A stretch of 64,000 nucleotides of DNA from Euglena gracilis (taxonomy: Eukaryota > Euglenida > Euglenophyceae > Euglenales), in assembly GCA_039621445.1 (NCBI GenBank), contig CP154955.1:60171564-60235563 (forward strand). The letters are read 5' to 3'. Below the pieces are notes generated by a model. The model ran no database searches. It worked only from the letters and a program-made list of their open reading frames with translations, and was not told the origin of the DNA. A program made the position numbers and the translations under genes. Below, in pieces: positions 12,930 to 23,500 of the stretch. Positions within the stretch are counted from its first letter, which is position 1. Each line of letters opens with the position of its first letter.

Positions 12930-13286
12930 GTTGGAAATGGCCAGAAGCCGTCGTTGACCGCGGCCGGCCGCGGCCAGCCGCGGCCAGCCGCGGCCAGCCC
13001 ATTTCCAACCACACCCCCTCGTGGTTGGAAATGTTTTTGGCCGCGGCTGGCCGCGGCCAGATACTTTCCAACCAAGAGCGTTGCACACCTGCTGTGGTTG
13101 GGACCGCGGCCGACCGCGGCCGGCCGCGGCCAAATGACTGTCCAACCACGCATGGAAATTTTCGGTTGTGGTTGGACCGCGGCCGGCCGCGGTCGGCCGC
13201 GGTTCCAACCACAGCTGTTTTCCGCGGCCGACCGCGGCCGGCCGCGGCCGGCCGCGGTCCAACCAAACTCGATCCAACCTCCCACA
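12930..13286. repeat. CCGCGG-rich right arm of the giant element
   Basis: Same composition and boxes as the left arm (GGCCGCGGCC units, TTTCCAACCA), ending ...TCGATCCAACCTCCCACA. The inverted copy is 37622-37950. Confidence 0.7.
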
Positions 13287-13376
13287 GCACACCTCCCGGT
13301 TGTGGGGGGTGTACGACCACCCCCCCTGGTCGGGGGTTGCAGGAACCCGGTCGGTGGACAAGGGGGGGGGCGGGTA

Positions 13377-14309
13377 CAAAGGAAGCGGAATACCGCTTCC
13401 TGTATGTTAAGTAGCTGCTTTTCATGGACCTACTCATCTGTTCCGCGTAGTACACAACCACTTAACCGTCACGTGCACCGCGAACCTCATAGGTTCGTTC
13501 CATGTTCAGTCTAAGCCTAAAACCATTCTCTATTCGGCAGTGCAAGGCGGGGAGCCACGGAGCTGCCGGGCGCCTGCTTCCGCCGCTTGCGGCCCCGGCA
13601 GCCCGTTGTAGTAAACGACACCGACGGTAGCCAACGTCGGTGTCAGGCAGAGTGAATGACGAAGGTCCACGTGGTCTCTCCTCCTTTTTATCAGGCATAG
13701 CATAAATGTACATCTAACAGAGTGGGATTTGAATTAGTTGTTCGTCGTTTAATGTAACGACTGTGGTATGTCGATGAAGCGGTATTCCGTTTCATTACAC
13801 ATTTTACGTTATTTTCTTTCTTATACTAATGTCTTCTTTACATGCAGGTATTGCTACGTAAATACTAGCTTTCCTCACATGTGTGTGCAACGGATATGGG
13901 CCCCCACTCGTTGGTTGTGTATTTAGTACCTTTTCTACTACCTTTTTGCGGATCGCCTTTATCTATGATTCTACTAAAAAATTTTTCTCGGTAATCATTG
14001 AAGCGGTTTTCCGCTTCATCTGTTGAGCACCCAAAACAGCTGAAAAGTTTCAGATCTCATGTGTCAATCGAAAATTTTGGCTCTTTTTTGCAGTATTTTT
14101 CTGTCGTTGCGGGTGGCACTTCAGTCAATTTTATCATGGGCAGTTTGTGCCTCCTAAGCCAAAATGGCTTGCGGCGCCTCGTCTCACCGTAAACCTCCCG
14201 TCTGAAACCAGTGTAGGGTGAAGGTTTCGGATTTTTCAGGTCTCAATTTGGCCACAACACGGTTTCAACCTTGATTATTTCTGGGTGCTTGTTTTCTTTT
14301 CTCTTTCAG
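13377..14309. other. Hairpin-rich sequence upstream of the first LHC exon
   Basis: Three hairpins share a GAAGCGG stem with changing loops: 13381-13400 (loop AATA), 13776-13793 (loop TATT, one G-T pair) and 14000-14017 (loop TTTT). Between them lie GCTGCCGGG/CCCGGCAGC (13562-13602, with an inner CCGC/GCGG stem) and a perfect 10-bp stem GACACCGACG/CGTCGGTGTC (13617-13644). It could be the preceding intron or contain a structured RNA. No coding exon was identified. Confidence 0.45.
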
Positions 14310-14551
14310 GCAAGAAGGTGCGGCCCACCCCGGCCCCGGCCGCCGCCTCCACGGAGCGGCTGCTGTGGATCCCCGGTGTCAAGGCCCCGGAGCACCTGAA
14401 CAACACGCTGGTCGGGGACCGCGGCTTCGACCCGCTGAACCTCGGCAAGGACCCCAACGCCCTGGAGCGCTTCCGCGTGTCCGAGGTGTTCCACGGCCGG
14501 CTGGCCATGCTGGCGTTCGCCGGGGCGCTGGTGCCGGAGCTGCTGGCCACA
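14310..14551 (+). CDS. LHC polyprotein exon A1 (N-region and helix 1)
   Basis: The exon begins after a pyrimidine-rich tract and AG (ctctttcag|GC), so it is an internal exon. It has 80 codons plus a phase-completing GC. It encodes [28 protein letters not shown] and helix 1 with [10 protein letters not shown]. Its 3' end differs from the other A exons (ACA for ACG, then CTCCAACA for CCCCAGCA). ACA/ACG is synonymous if the exon ends there, which is one reason for placing the junction after this Thr codon. No upstream B exon or transit-peptide exon is visible before it. Confidence 0.85.
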
Positions 14552-17500
14552 CTCCAACAAGGCATTTTTGATCTGTTTTGATTGTCGCATTTTGTGTTGA
14601 CGGCAAACATCTCTTCAAGGTTTGCGTATCCCGGGGGGGGGCTGTTGGGGCTGTTGCACCAAGCCCCAATTTTCCAAGCCCAGCAGCAGCACCCCCCGAC
14701 AAGCCAGCCTTTTTTTTGCTGGATCCCGCCAAAATTTTTTGGCAAATGTTGTTGAAAATGACCAAAAATGGTGTTCTGCTGGTGTTTTGGACGTTTTTTT
14801 TTGGGCAGGATGTCAGAGGCTCACTTTTTTTCAGCACCCAGTTTTGCAGGGCCTTTTGGGGGGGTGGCAATTTTCGCACAGCCCGGCCAAGCACAAGTCC
14901 AGCCCCCCCCCCTGATGGGGGGGTGGCGCACGGGCTGGCCAGCACAAGTTCAATTTTCTTGCCCTTGCCCAGCAACCCCGTGTGTGTTTGGCAGGCATGT
15001 TTTGGATTTGCCGGACCCCCTCTCCCGGGGGGGTAACAGTCGAGGACAGCGTCGAGGAGTTCGCGCTCGAACGCGGACCCCCTCCTCCGGGGGCGGGTAA
15101 ACAGTCGGAGGAGGTTCGAGCTCGAACGTTCGAGCTCGAGCCTCCTCGAACGTTTTTGAGCCCCCCCCCTTCGAGGGGGGGGCTTAAAATCCTCCTCGAA
15201 TGACCTCGAACGACATTCGAGGAGGATATTGATCCTCCTCGAACGACCTCGAACGACATTCGAGGAGGATTTCGATCCTCCTCGAACGACCTCGAACGAC
15301 ATTCGAGGAGGATATTGATCCTCCTCGAACGACCTCGAACGACATTCGAGGAGGATTTCGATCCTCCTCGAACGACCTCGAACGACATTCGAGGAGGATC
15401 TCGATCCTCCTCGAACGACCTCGAACGACCTCGAACGACATTCGAGGAGGATTTCGATCCTCCTCGAACGACCTCGAACAACATTCGAGGAGGATCTCGA
15501 TCCTCCTCGAACGACATTCGAGGAGGATCTCGATCCTCCTCGAACGACCTCGAACGATATTCGAGGAGGATTTCGATCCTCCTCGAACGACATTTGAGGA
15601 GGATCTCGATCCTCCTCGAACGACCTCGAACGACATTCGAGGAGGATCTCGATCCTCCTCGAACGACCTCGAACGATATTCGAGGAGGATTTCGATCCTC
15701 CTCGAACGACCTCGAACGACATTCGAGGAGGATCTCGATCCTCCTCGAACGACCTCGAACGACATTCGAGGAGGATCTCGATCCTCCTCGAACGACCTCG
15801 AACGATTTCTCGATCCTCCTGCTATGTACATGCATTCAGGTATCAGTTGCAAGGTTTTTTTTTGAGTCTGTTACCATCGTCCGTTGTTCTGGATTCTGCT
15901 TGTTTGTTTGTTTTTTTTCTGTCTTTCACTGGCACGATTCGGAAGAAAGCAAAGACCGGGGGGGAGAGAGAGAGTGGGATTCTGTTTGTTCTCTTTTTTT
16001 CCTTCACGAGATAGAGAGAGAGAGAGGGATTCTATTCTCCTGCTATGTACATGCATTCAGGTATCAGTTGCAAGGTTTTTGAGTCTGTTACCATCGTCCC
16101 TTGTTCTGGATTCTGCTTGTTCGTTTGATTTTTTCTGTCTTTCACTGGCACGATTCGGAAGAAAGCAAAGACCGGGGGAGAGAGAGGGGGTCCCGGAGAG
16201 AGAGGGAGAGAGAGAGAGAGAGAGAGAGTACACAGGAATGCAATCATTCAAAAGTATTTGTATTCAAAAATATTCCCATACCAAGAGAATTTCTGAGGTT
16301 ATTAGAAGGAATAGGGTTAGGGTCAAGATTTCATCCCCAATGGTTGCAACCATCCCGCTCATCGTTGCTATATTTCCCTCTACAGGGTACGCAGCGAACC
16401 CAAAGAGTCGCCCAACTACCTACCCCCCCCCCCCCCGGGAAACTGTCATGCCCGAGAACCTGTCAGGGTCCCGCCCGGGAAACTGTCAGGGTCCCCGGTA
16501 CCGGCCAACCTGTCAGTATAGGAAGTTGTCAGGGTCCCCGGTACTGGCCAACCTGTCAGGGTCATTTTTCATTGACTTTCCCTTGAAATGCCCTCCCCGG
16601 GAAACTGTCAGGGTCCCGCCCGGGAAACTGTCAGGGTCCCTGGTACTGGCCAACCTGTCAGTATAGGAAGTTGTCAGGGTCCCCGGTACTGGCCAACCTG
16701 TCAGGCGACAGTTTCCTGGGGGGGGGTAGGTAGGGACCCGAGCGAGGCGCCGAGCGAGGGTCCCCCCATGTGTATTAACCCTAGTTGGGCGACTCCAGGG
16801 TTTTTCACCGGTTCGTGCCACGAACAATCACGAACAATCACGAACCAGCACGAATTTGGGACTTTGGCAAAATCACGAACAATCACGAACAATCACGAAC
16901 AATCACGAACCGGATTTTTTCGTCACCCTTGCAGAAATGTCTTCTTCTGAGAATGACAGTGTTGTTCAAACAACCAAGGAGAAAAGATCATGGAAGAGAG
17001 GTGGCAAAAGGGTACCAAGGGTAACAAGATATTCATTTATCCACCTGCACCCATTTGAAATGTTCTTCAGGGAGTTCATTCTGTCATTTATGTGACTCCT
17101 GTAATGAAAGGTCTCATGCAGGGACTGAAACGTTAGCCATTTTGGTGTTCTCTGGATTCGGGGGGGGGGAGCATTTGAATTTCGGCCTGTAGGAACCGTC
17201 TTGGGTGTCGTCATGGGCTTTGTCCTCCGTTTTTTTTTGTACTTGCCATATTGCCAGCAAGACGTTTATTGGGGGCAGATAAACAATTGCATGGTCTTGT
17301 CACATCCGCCGCTGCGGATCAGTTGTTCAGCCGGTCTCGTCGATGCCAAGGATCGAAAAAGATGATGGGGAAAACCAAACTTCAGCTCATGGTGGTTTCC
17401 AAAAGATGCTTTCCCCATTGACCTGAATATTTATATTAAAAGAGGCACAAGAAGCCAAAGTACAAGAGGAATCACCTATTTCGCCAAGGAAAACGGGAAA

Positions 17501-20500
17501 CCGGGACGTTTTTTGGAAGCACGAACAATCATGAACAATCACGAACAATCACGAACAATCACGAACCGGATTTTGGGCTTCCTAGCACGAACCGGTGGTA
17601 AACCCTGGCGACTCTTTGGGGTAGCTGGTACCCTGTAGGGGGCAATTTTCCACGTGTTGTGAAAAAAATATATATTCAGATATGATAAACAATTATAATA
17701 AAGACTGCTTCTTACACGAGAATGTACTCATGCATAACTGTTTTTTATTGAAAAAAATTCTCATGCCGAGGGAATTTGTAACGTTATTAGAAGGAATAGG
17801 GTTAGGGTTCAGATTTCATAAATAATAAATAATATATATATATATATGGCAGCTACACTTTACTTGGCCCCCCCCCCGGGGGGTCCAAGTAAAGACTCCT
17901 GGGGGTCAAAATAGTTTTTTTTGCGTTAATGATGGGATAGGGTTAGGTGCGCGGCTTAGGCTTATGCCTAACTTAACTGTGTTCGGTGTACAAGTTAGGC
18001 CTAACCTTTAGTCTATGTCGCGCACCTAACCCTACTCCACCATTAACGCGACCGACGTCACCCCCCCCCCCCCCCGGGAGTCTTTACTTGGACCCGGGGG
18101 GGCCAAGTAAAGTGTAGCTGCCATATATATATATATATATAAATAACATTCATATTCAGAAATAATACTCATAACTATAAATAATAAAACAAATAAATAA
18201 AAAAATGTTTTTTATTTCACAGGAACGTGCTCATGCATAAATGTTCTTGCTGAAAAAAAAATCCTCCCCCGAGACAGTTTGTAACGTTAATTGAAGGAAT
18301 AGGGTTAGGGTTACGATTTCATCCCCAGTGGTTGTCACCATTGCGCTCATCGTTGTTATGTTTCCCTCTACAGGGTACACAGCGAACCCAAAGAGTCGCC
18401 CAACTAGGGTTAATGCACATGGGGGGACCCTCGCTCGGCGCCTTCGGCGCCTCGCTCGGGTTCGGGGCTCGCTTGGGCGACTCTTTAGGGTAGCTGGTAC
18501 CCTGTAGGGGGAAAATTTTCACGTGTGAAAAAAATATATATATATTTAGATATGATAAACAATTACAATAAAGGCTGCCTCTTACACGGGAATGTACTCA
18601 TGCATAACTGTTTTTTATTGAAAAAAATTGTCATCCCGACGTCATTTGTATGAGATTTGAGATTTGAGATTTGAAACTCATTTTAAATGTCGCGGAACGG
18701 TTTTTTTTTCCTGTGAGGCGGGTTTTTTTTTTCCTGGGAGGCGGATTGAAAATGTTGTAATAATTCATGGTTTTTAGAAAAGTATATACTATAAGCCAGA
18801 AGGGAATTGGTACAGCGACATGTCACTCAGTCTCCGGTACTGTTATTCGCTCTGTTTCACCCACAGCACATTGTCGCCACTTCCCATCAATGAACACCCC
18901 TGAACCTGGATTGCACTCATGCGTTTCTTGTATGCTTCTGATCTGTGGCTCGTGTGGGTCAGTTTCAACTACAAGGTGAATGACAGTTGAATGCATGTGC
19001 GCAGCAGGAGGATCTTGAACGACCTCGAACGACATTCGAGGAGGATATTGATCCTCCTCGAACGACCTCGAACGACATTTGAGGAGGATCTCGATCCTGC
19101 TCGAACGACCTCGAACGACATTCGAGGAGGATATTGATCCTCCTCGAACGACCTCGAACGACATTCGAGGAGGATTTCGATCCTCCTCGAACGACCTCGA
19201 ACGACATTCGAGGAGGATCTCGATCCTCCTCGAACGACCTCGAACGACATTCGAGGAGGATCTCGATCCTCCTCGAACGACCTCGAACGACACTCGAGGA
19301 GGATCTCGATCCTCCTCGAACGACATTCGAGGAGGATCTCGAACCACCTCGAACGACGTTCGAGGAGGATCGAGATCCTCCTACTACTGTCCATCCCACT
19401 ACCGTAACCCTCCCCCCCTCTCCCCATGGGGAAGTCCACCATCTTTTACAGTGTCGATCAAACTGGCTAACCGGTGGACCCTCCCCCAAGTCTTTAAGCA
19501 GACGCCCACCTTGAGGAGAGGTGCTTTTAAAAATTAAGTTGCAAGTTCTTGTCCATGGAGCAATTTCCATTTTGTTCCAATCTGAAGCCTCGCTGGGGTG
19601 TGCCGCCGCGCGGCGTGGCGTGGTACGACGCCGTCCACACCCCGGACCCGATCACGCTGACCACGTTCCTGCTGGTGCTGGCCGGGGCCACGGGCCCCAT
19701 CGAGCTGTGGCGGTACGACGGCCGGTTCCCCGCCTGGGAGGAGGGGGAGGAGCTGGAGCCCAAGGTGGCCGACATCGCCTACCCGGGGGCCGACCCGTTC
19801 GAGTGGTCCAGCGAGGAGGCCAAGCTGAAGGAGCTGAAGAACGGCCGGCTGGCCATGATCGCCGTGCTGGGCTTCTACTTCCAGCACGCCAAGACGGGGG
19901 CCAGCCCCATCGAGAACCTGGTCGCGTTCATCAACGACGGCGCCAACATCACCACCGCCATGTTCGCCACTGCCGGTATGCCCACAGGAACCAGTTGTTT
20001 ATTTTGCCAATATGTGTGCAAGGACCAGGCTTTTGCTTAAGGGATTGTAGTACCCCCTCCCCCCCCGCTGGACTGCAGCTAGTCCAAATTTGGCTTTCTA
20101 GCCAAATTTTGGGATTTCTAGCAGGGCTGGCTGACTGGCTCCGGAAATTTTTTTGGGACCCCAAAATGGCCCAAAATGCCCGTTTTGGCCAATTTTGTGA
20201 ATTTTTGGAACAAAATCAGCCAAAAACTTATTAAAAAAACCCTCAGGCGCACAGCGCCTGAGGAAAATTTTTTTTCCCAATTGGAGGACCCCCCCAGACC
20301 CCCCAGGGTTTAGCTAGTCCATTTTTTCCAGTGTCTAGCCGATTGGCTAGCCAGTACCTCCCCTCGGGGGGTCTTTAAGCAAAAGCCTGGCTGGGACAGC
20401 GGAGTTTTTTTTTTATTTGCTTACCCCCCCCCCCTTGTCTAAGCACCACCCTTGTCTAAGCACCCCCCCCCCCGGTTCTTACCCATCTTTTTAAAGGTCA

Positions 20501-23500
20501 TCGTCACGGGGAGGTTTATTTTGTGTGCATTTTTAAGGGAATTTTCTCAAAAAGTTCGAAATTTCTGCAACTTTTGAGACCTGATTTGGTGAGGTATTGT
20601 TGATTTCTGCATCCAAATGTGTGTAAGTTCAACAGTGGACCTCCAAAATAAGGAGAATTTCCTTTTTGGCGCGAAGCGCCGGATTTTTTTTGAAGTCAAA
20701 AATTTCCCCTTTGTCTAAGCACCACCCTCCTGGTTCTTACCCATATTTTGGCAAAATAGGCACCACCCCCCCGGTTCTTACCCATCTTTTCCGGTGCTTA
20801 GACAAGGGGGGGGGAGGTAAGGACCGAGCGCTGGAAAAAAATTTGATTTGTTTTTTGGGGGGCACCGTCTGATTTCTTACCCCCCCCCTCCCCTAGTCGT
20901 ACGACCACCCCTCATTTACGACCACCCCCCGGTCACAGGTTGCAGGTCATGGGGGTGTTATGACCACCCCCCCCCCCCGGTCACAGGTTGCAGGTTGCCA
21001 AAAATTTAACCCCCAAAAATAAGTCCCCCCCCTGGCCGGTCCGAGCAAAAATCCATGAAATGGACCCCCCTCAAAATAAGGTCTCCCCTGCCGGCGCGAA
21101 GCGCCGGATTTTTGAAAAATGGGACATTTTGGGGGGGTAAATCTGCCATTTTGGGACAGTTTTCACACACTTCTACGACCGCCCCCTCATCTATGACCAC
21201 CCCCCGGTCACAGGTTGCAGGAACCCGGTCATACGACTAGGGGGGGGTAGGACAAAATTGTATTTTTGGTTGTTTTGGAGGGTCAAAAAACTTTGGTGAC
21301 CCGGACTGCACCACTGTTGGTGGGGGGTATCGATGTGTATCACCAAAAGCAATTTTGTGCATCATTTACGTATCAGCAAAATTTTTGTGTATTACCACGA
21401 AGTTATGATACATATTAAATGAATGTATGCGAGGTCCCCTCGAGCCTCCCTAGCCACCTCAAACGACATCCGAGAAGGCTTTCGAGCCCCTTGAACGAGC
21501 TCGAACCACACATCTCTTTGAGCCCCAGCCCAGCCGCAGCCGCACTCCCCCCCCTTGAGGGGGTTACCACAGCACCACCTCTACGTACAGAGACGAAGGG
21601 CCACAGGAAAGAAAAAACAGCGCCAGGCCAGAAGGGATGAAAGCATACATCACTCTAAGGTTTTGCGAACCCCCCCCCCCCCGGGGGGCGGCTGCAGCCA
21701 GCCCCGATTTGGGCCCAGCCCAGCCGCAGCAGCACCCCCCCGGGGGGGGGGTGCTGCTAGCCCAGCTAGCCAGCCCCTTTTTTGGGGGTCCAGCCCAAAA
21801 TTTTTCGGCGCAAAGCGCCGAAATTTTTTGAAAAACTGTCTTCAAAAGTGGCCAAAAATGGGGTTTGGGGGGCGTTTGGGGCATTTTTTGGGAGGTTTCA
21901 GGTGCATCATTCAAAACTGTGTTCTGCAGGTCATTTTTGGGCATTTTCCGATTTCAGTTCAGCTCGCCCAGGTTCGGGTCCAGCCGGGGCCCACCCCCCC
22001 CCCCCCAGGGGGGGGCGGGCTAGCCAGCCCAAATTTCTAGCCCTAGCCCAGCACCCCCCCCCGGGGTCCTTAAAGAGATGTATGGATGAAAGGCAACGAC
22101 CTCGAACGAGGGGTCTCGAACCTCCTGCGCATATCCGGCGCCGGAATTTTTTTGGCTTTTTTCGCATGTTTTTGGTCAAATTTCCTTTGGATTCCACAGT
22201 GGCCGACCCACCCCCCAGGGGGTAGTGACTGGCTGGTTTCCCGAAAAAAAGTGATTGACTGGTTTTTCGAAAAGTGGAGTGACCACCCCTCCCCCCCGGG
22301 GGGTCTGTAAAAAATTGTATGGCTCGATCACCAGGCCTCCCCCATGAGAAACCCTGCCTCCCCACCCTCCTTTCAGGCAAGAAGGTGCGGCCCACCCCGG
22401 CCCCGGCCGCCGCCTCCACGGAGCGGCTGCTGTGGATCCCCGGTGTCAAGGCCCCGGAGCACCTGAACAACACGCTGGTCGGGGACCGCGGCTTCGACCC
22501 GCTGAACCTCGGCAAGGACCCCAACGCCCTGGAGCGCTTCCGCGTGTCCGAGGTGTTCCACGGCCGGCTGGCCATGCTGGCGTTCGCCGGGGCGCTGGTG
22601 CCGGAGCTGCTGGCCACGCCCCAGCAGAACATCGCCCATTGATATATCGTGTGATGTCATGTGGTGTGTAATTGGGCAAGATTGCTCCACATTGAGGGCC
22701 GATGCACAGACATGTGCTCTTCCGCCAAGACTGTGGGGAAATTCTGTTGTGGGCTGACACGAATGTGCCCAGTATACCAAATTTTTTGAATGCATTTTGT
22801 ACGTGCTTGACCCCCCCCCCGAGCCGAACCACCGCCCTGAGCAACCCCTGGGGATTTGGACATATCGAAGTCTTTTTTCAGTTACCTCGAATTCAGAAGC
22901 ACGTTTCAAAGAAACCTGGAAGAACGCTTTTGGGGGAAACGTGGCCTGGATAAATTCTTTTTTGGGGGTTGTGGGCCCACAAGCCAAACGACACGTGCTG
23001 TTTTGGGTTTGTTTTCAAAGTTGTTTGGGTTGTTGCGTTTCTGTAGAAACACCATTTGTTCCGTGTGAAGGGGGCCCCATGTTGAAGCCTTGTGCTGGGG
23101 TGTGCCGCCGCGCGGCGTGGCGTGGTACGACGCCGTCCACACCCCGGACCCGATCACGCTGACCACGTTCCTGCTGGTGCTGGCCGGGGCCACGGGCCCC
23201 ATCGAGCTGTGGCGGTACGACGGCCGGTTCCCCGCCTGGGAGGAGGGGGAGGAGCTGGAGCCCAAGGTGGCCGACATCGCCTACCCGGGGGCCGACCCGT
23301 TCGAGTGGTCCAGCGAGGAGGCCAAGCTGAAGGAGCTGAAGAACGGCCGGCTGGCCATGATCGCCGTGCTGGGCTTCTACTTCCAGCACGCCAAGACGGG
23401 GGCCAGCCCCATCGAGAACCTGGTCGCGTTTATCAACGACGGCGCCAACATCACCACCGCCATGTTCGCCACTGCCGGTGTGCAATTGAGAGGTCAATCA

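Larger units (their letters stand above)
3258..13286. mobile_element. Giant satellite-bearing TIR element, copy 1 (10.0 kb)
   Basis: The ends are inverted copies of YGTGGGAGGTTGGATCGAG, followed by TTTGGTTGG and about 350 bp of CCGCGG-rich palindromic sequence. GC dinucleotides flank both ends. In order it holds: left arm, a C/A-only tract, duplicated AT-rich blocks, the 8.1-kb satellite, two oppositely oriented tRNA-like sequences, and the right arm. A 3.2-kb relative lies inverted at 37622-40799 with the same order of parts, which argues that the whole arrangement moves or duplicates as one unit. No transposase was found, so the mechanism is unknown. Confidence 0.6.
2889..13374. mobile_element. 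P-type C-tract element, copy 2, split by a 10-kb insertion
   Basis: The outer ends match the element at 945-1524 (CCCGCCC...TTGTCCACCGACC and its inverse), with TA at 2887-2888 and 13375-13376. The left half runs to 3257 and the right half resumes at 13287. Everything between is the satellite-bearing element. Confidence 0.65.
16380..17638. repeat. Hairpin element H2, interrupted by two nested insertions
   Basis: Outer arms CTACAGGGTACGCAGCGAACC and GGTAGCTGGTACCCTGTAG match the uninterrupted family members. Insertions occupy 16419-16730 and 16796-17607. Part of the left inner arm has been lost next to the first insertion. Confidence 0.7.
14552..19599 (+). other. Intron A1/B1, nonconventional ends, 5.0 kb, full of insertions
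   Basis: There is no GT at the 5' end and no AG at the 3' end. Bases 14548-14559 (CACACTCCAACA) can pair with 19591-19602 at 10 of 12 positions, including one wobble, which would bring the two exons together. Such terminal pairing is the known hallmark of euglenid nonconventional introns. The interior is a nest of repeat elements described separately. Confidence 0.7.
19976..22376 (+). other. Intron B1/A2, conventional GT...AG, with insertions
   Basis: Starts gtatgcc and ends ctcctttcag. It contains a foldback with ends CCAGGCTTTTGCTTAA (about 20023) and its inverse near 20372-20391, a TTGTCTAAGCACC inverted pair (about 20433 and 20800), a TA-flanked V element (20880-21247), and a C-tract element at about 21660-22080 with a GCGCC hairpin. 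No coding signal was seen in it. Confidence 0.75.

Noticed and set aside
14379-15852. Long minus-strand frames rich in Arg, Ser and Glu
   Set aside because: They are translations of the self-complementary TCGAAC repeat units and appear in all frames at all four arrays.
16900-17100. Short frame with [18 protein letters not shown] as a gene
   Set aside because: It lies inside a non-autonomous TIR element, stops after about 50 codons and matches no family I know.
19521-20234. Out-of-frame and antisense frames over the LHC exons
   Set aside because: Shadow frames caused by the high GC of the exons; only the frame with LHC helix motifs is meaningful.
22619-22642. Exon A2 as a stand-alone gene ending at the TGA after NIAH
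   Set aside because: The codons after the Thr are not shared by A1 or A4, and the sequence there pairs with the start of exon B2, so this is intron.
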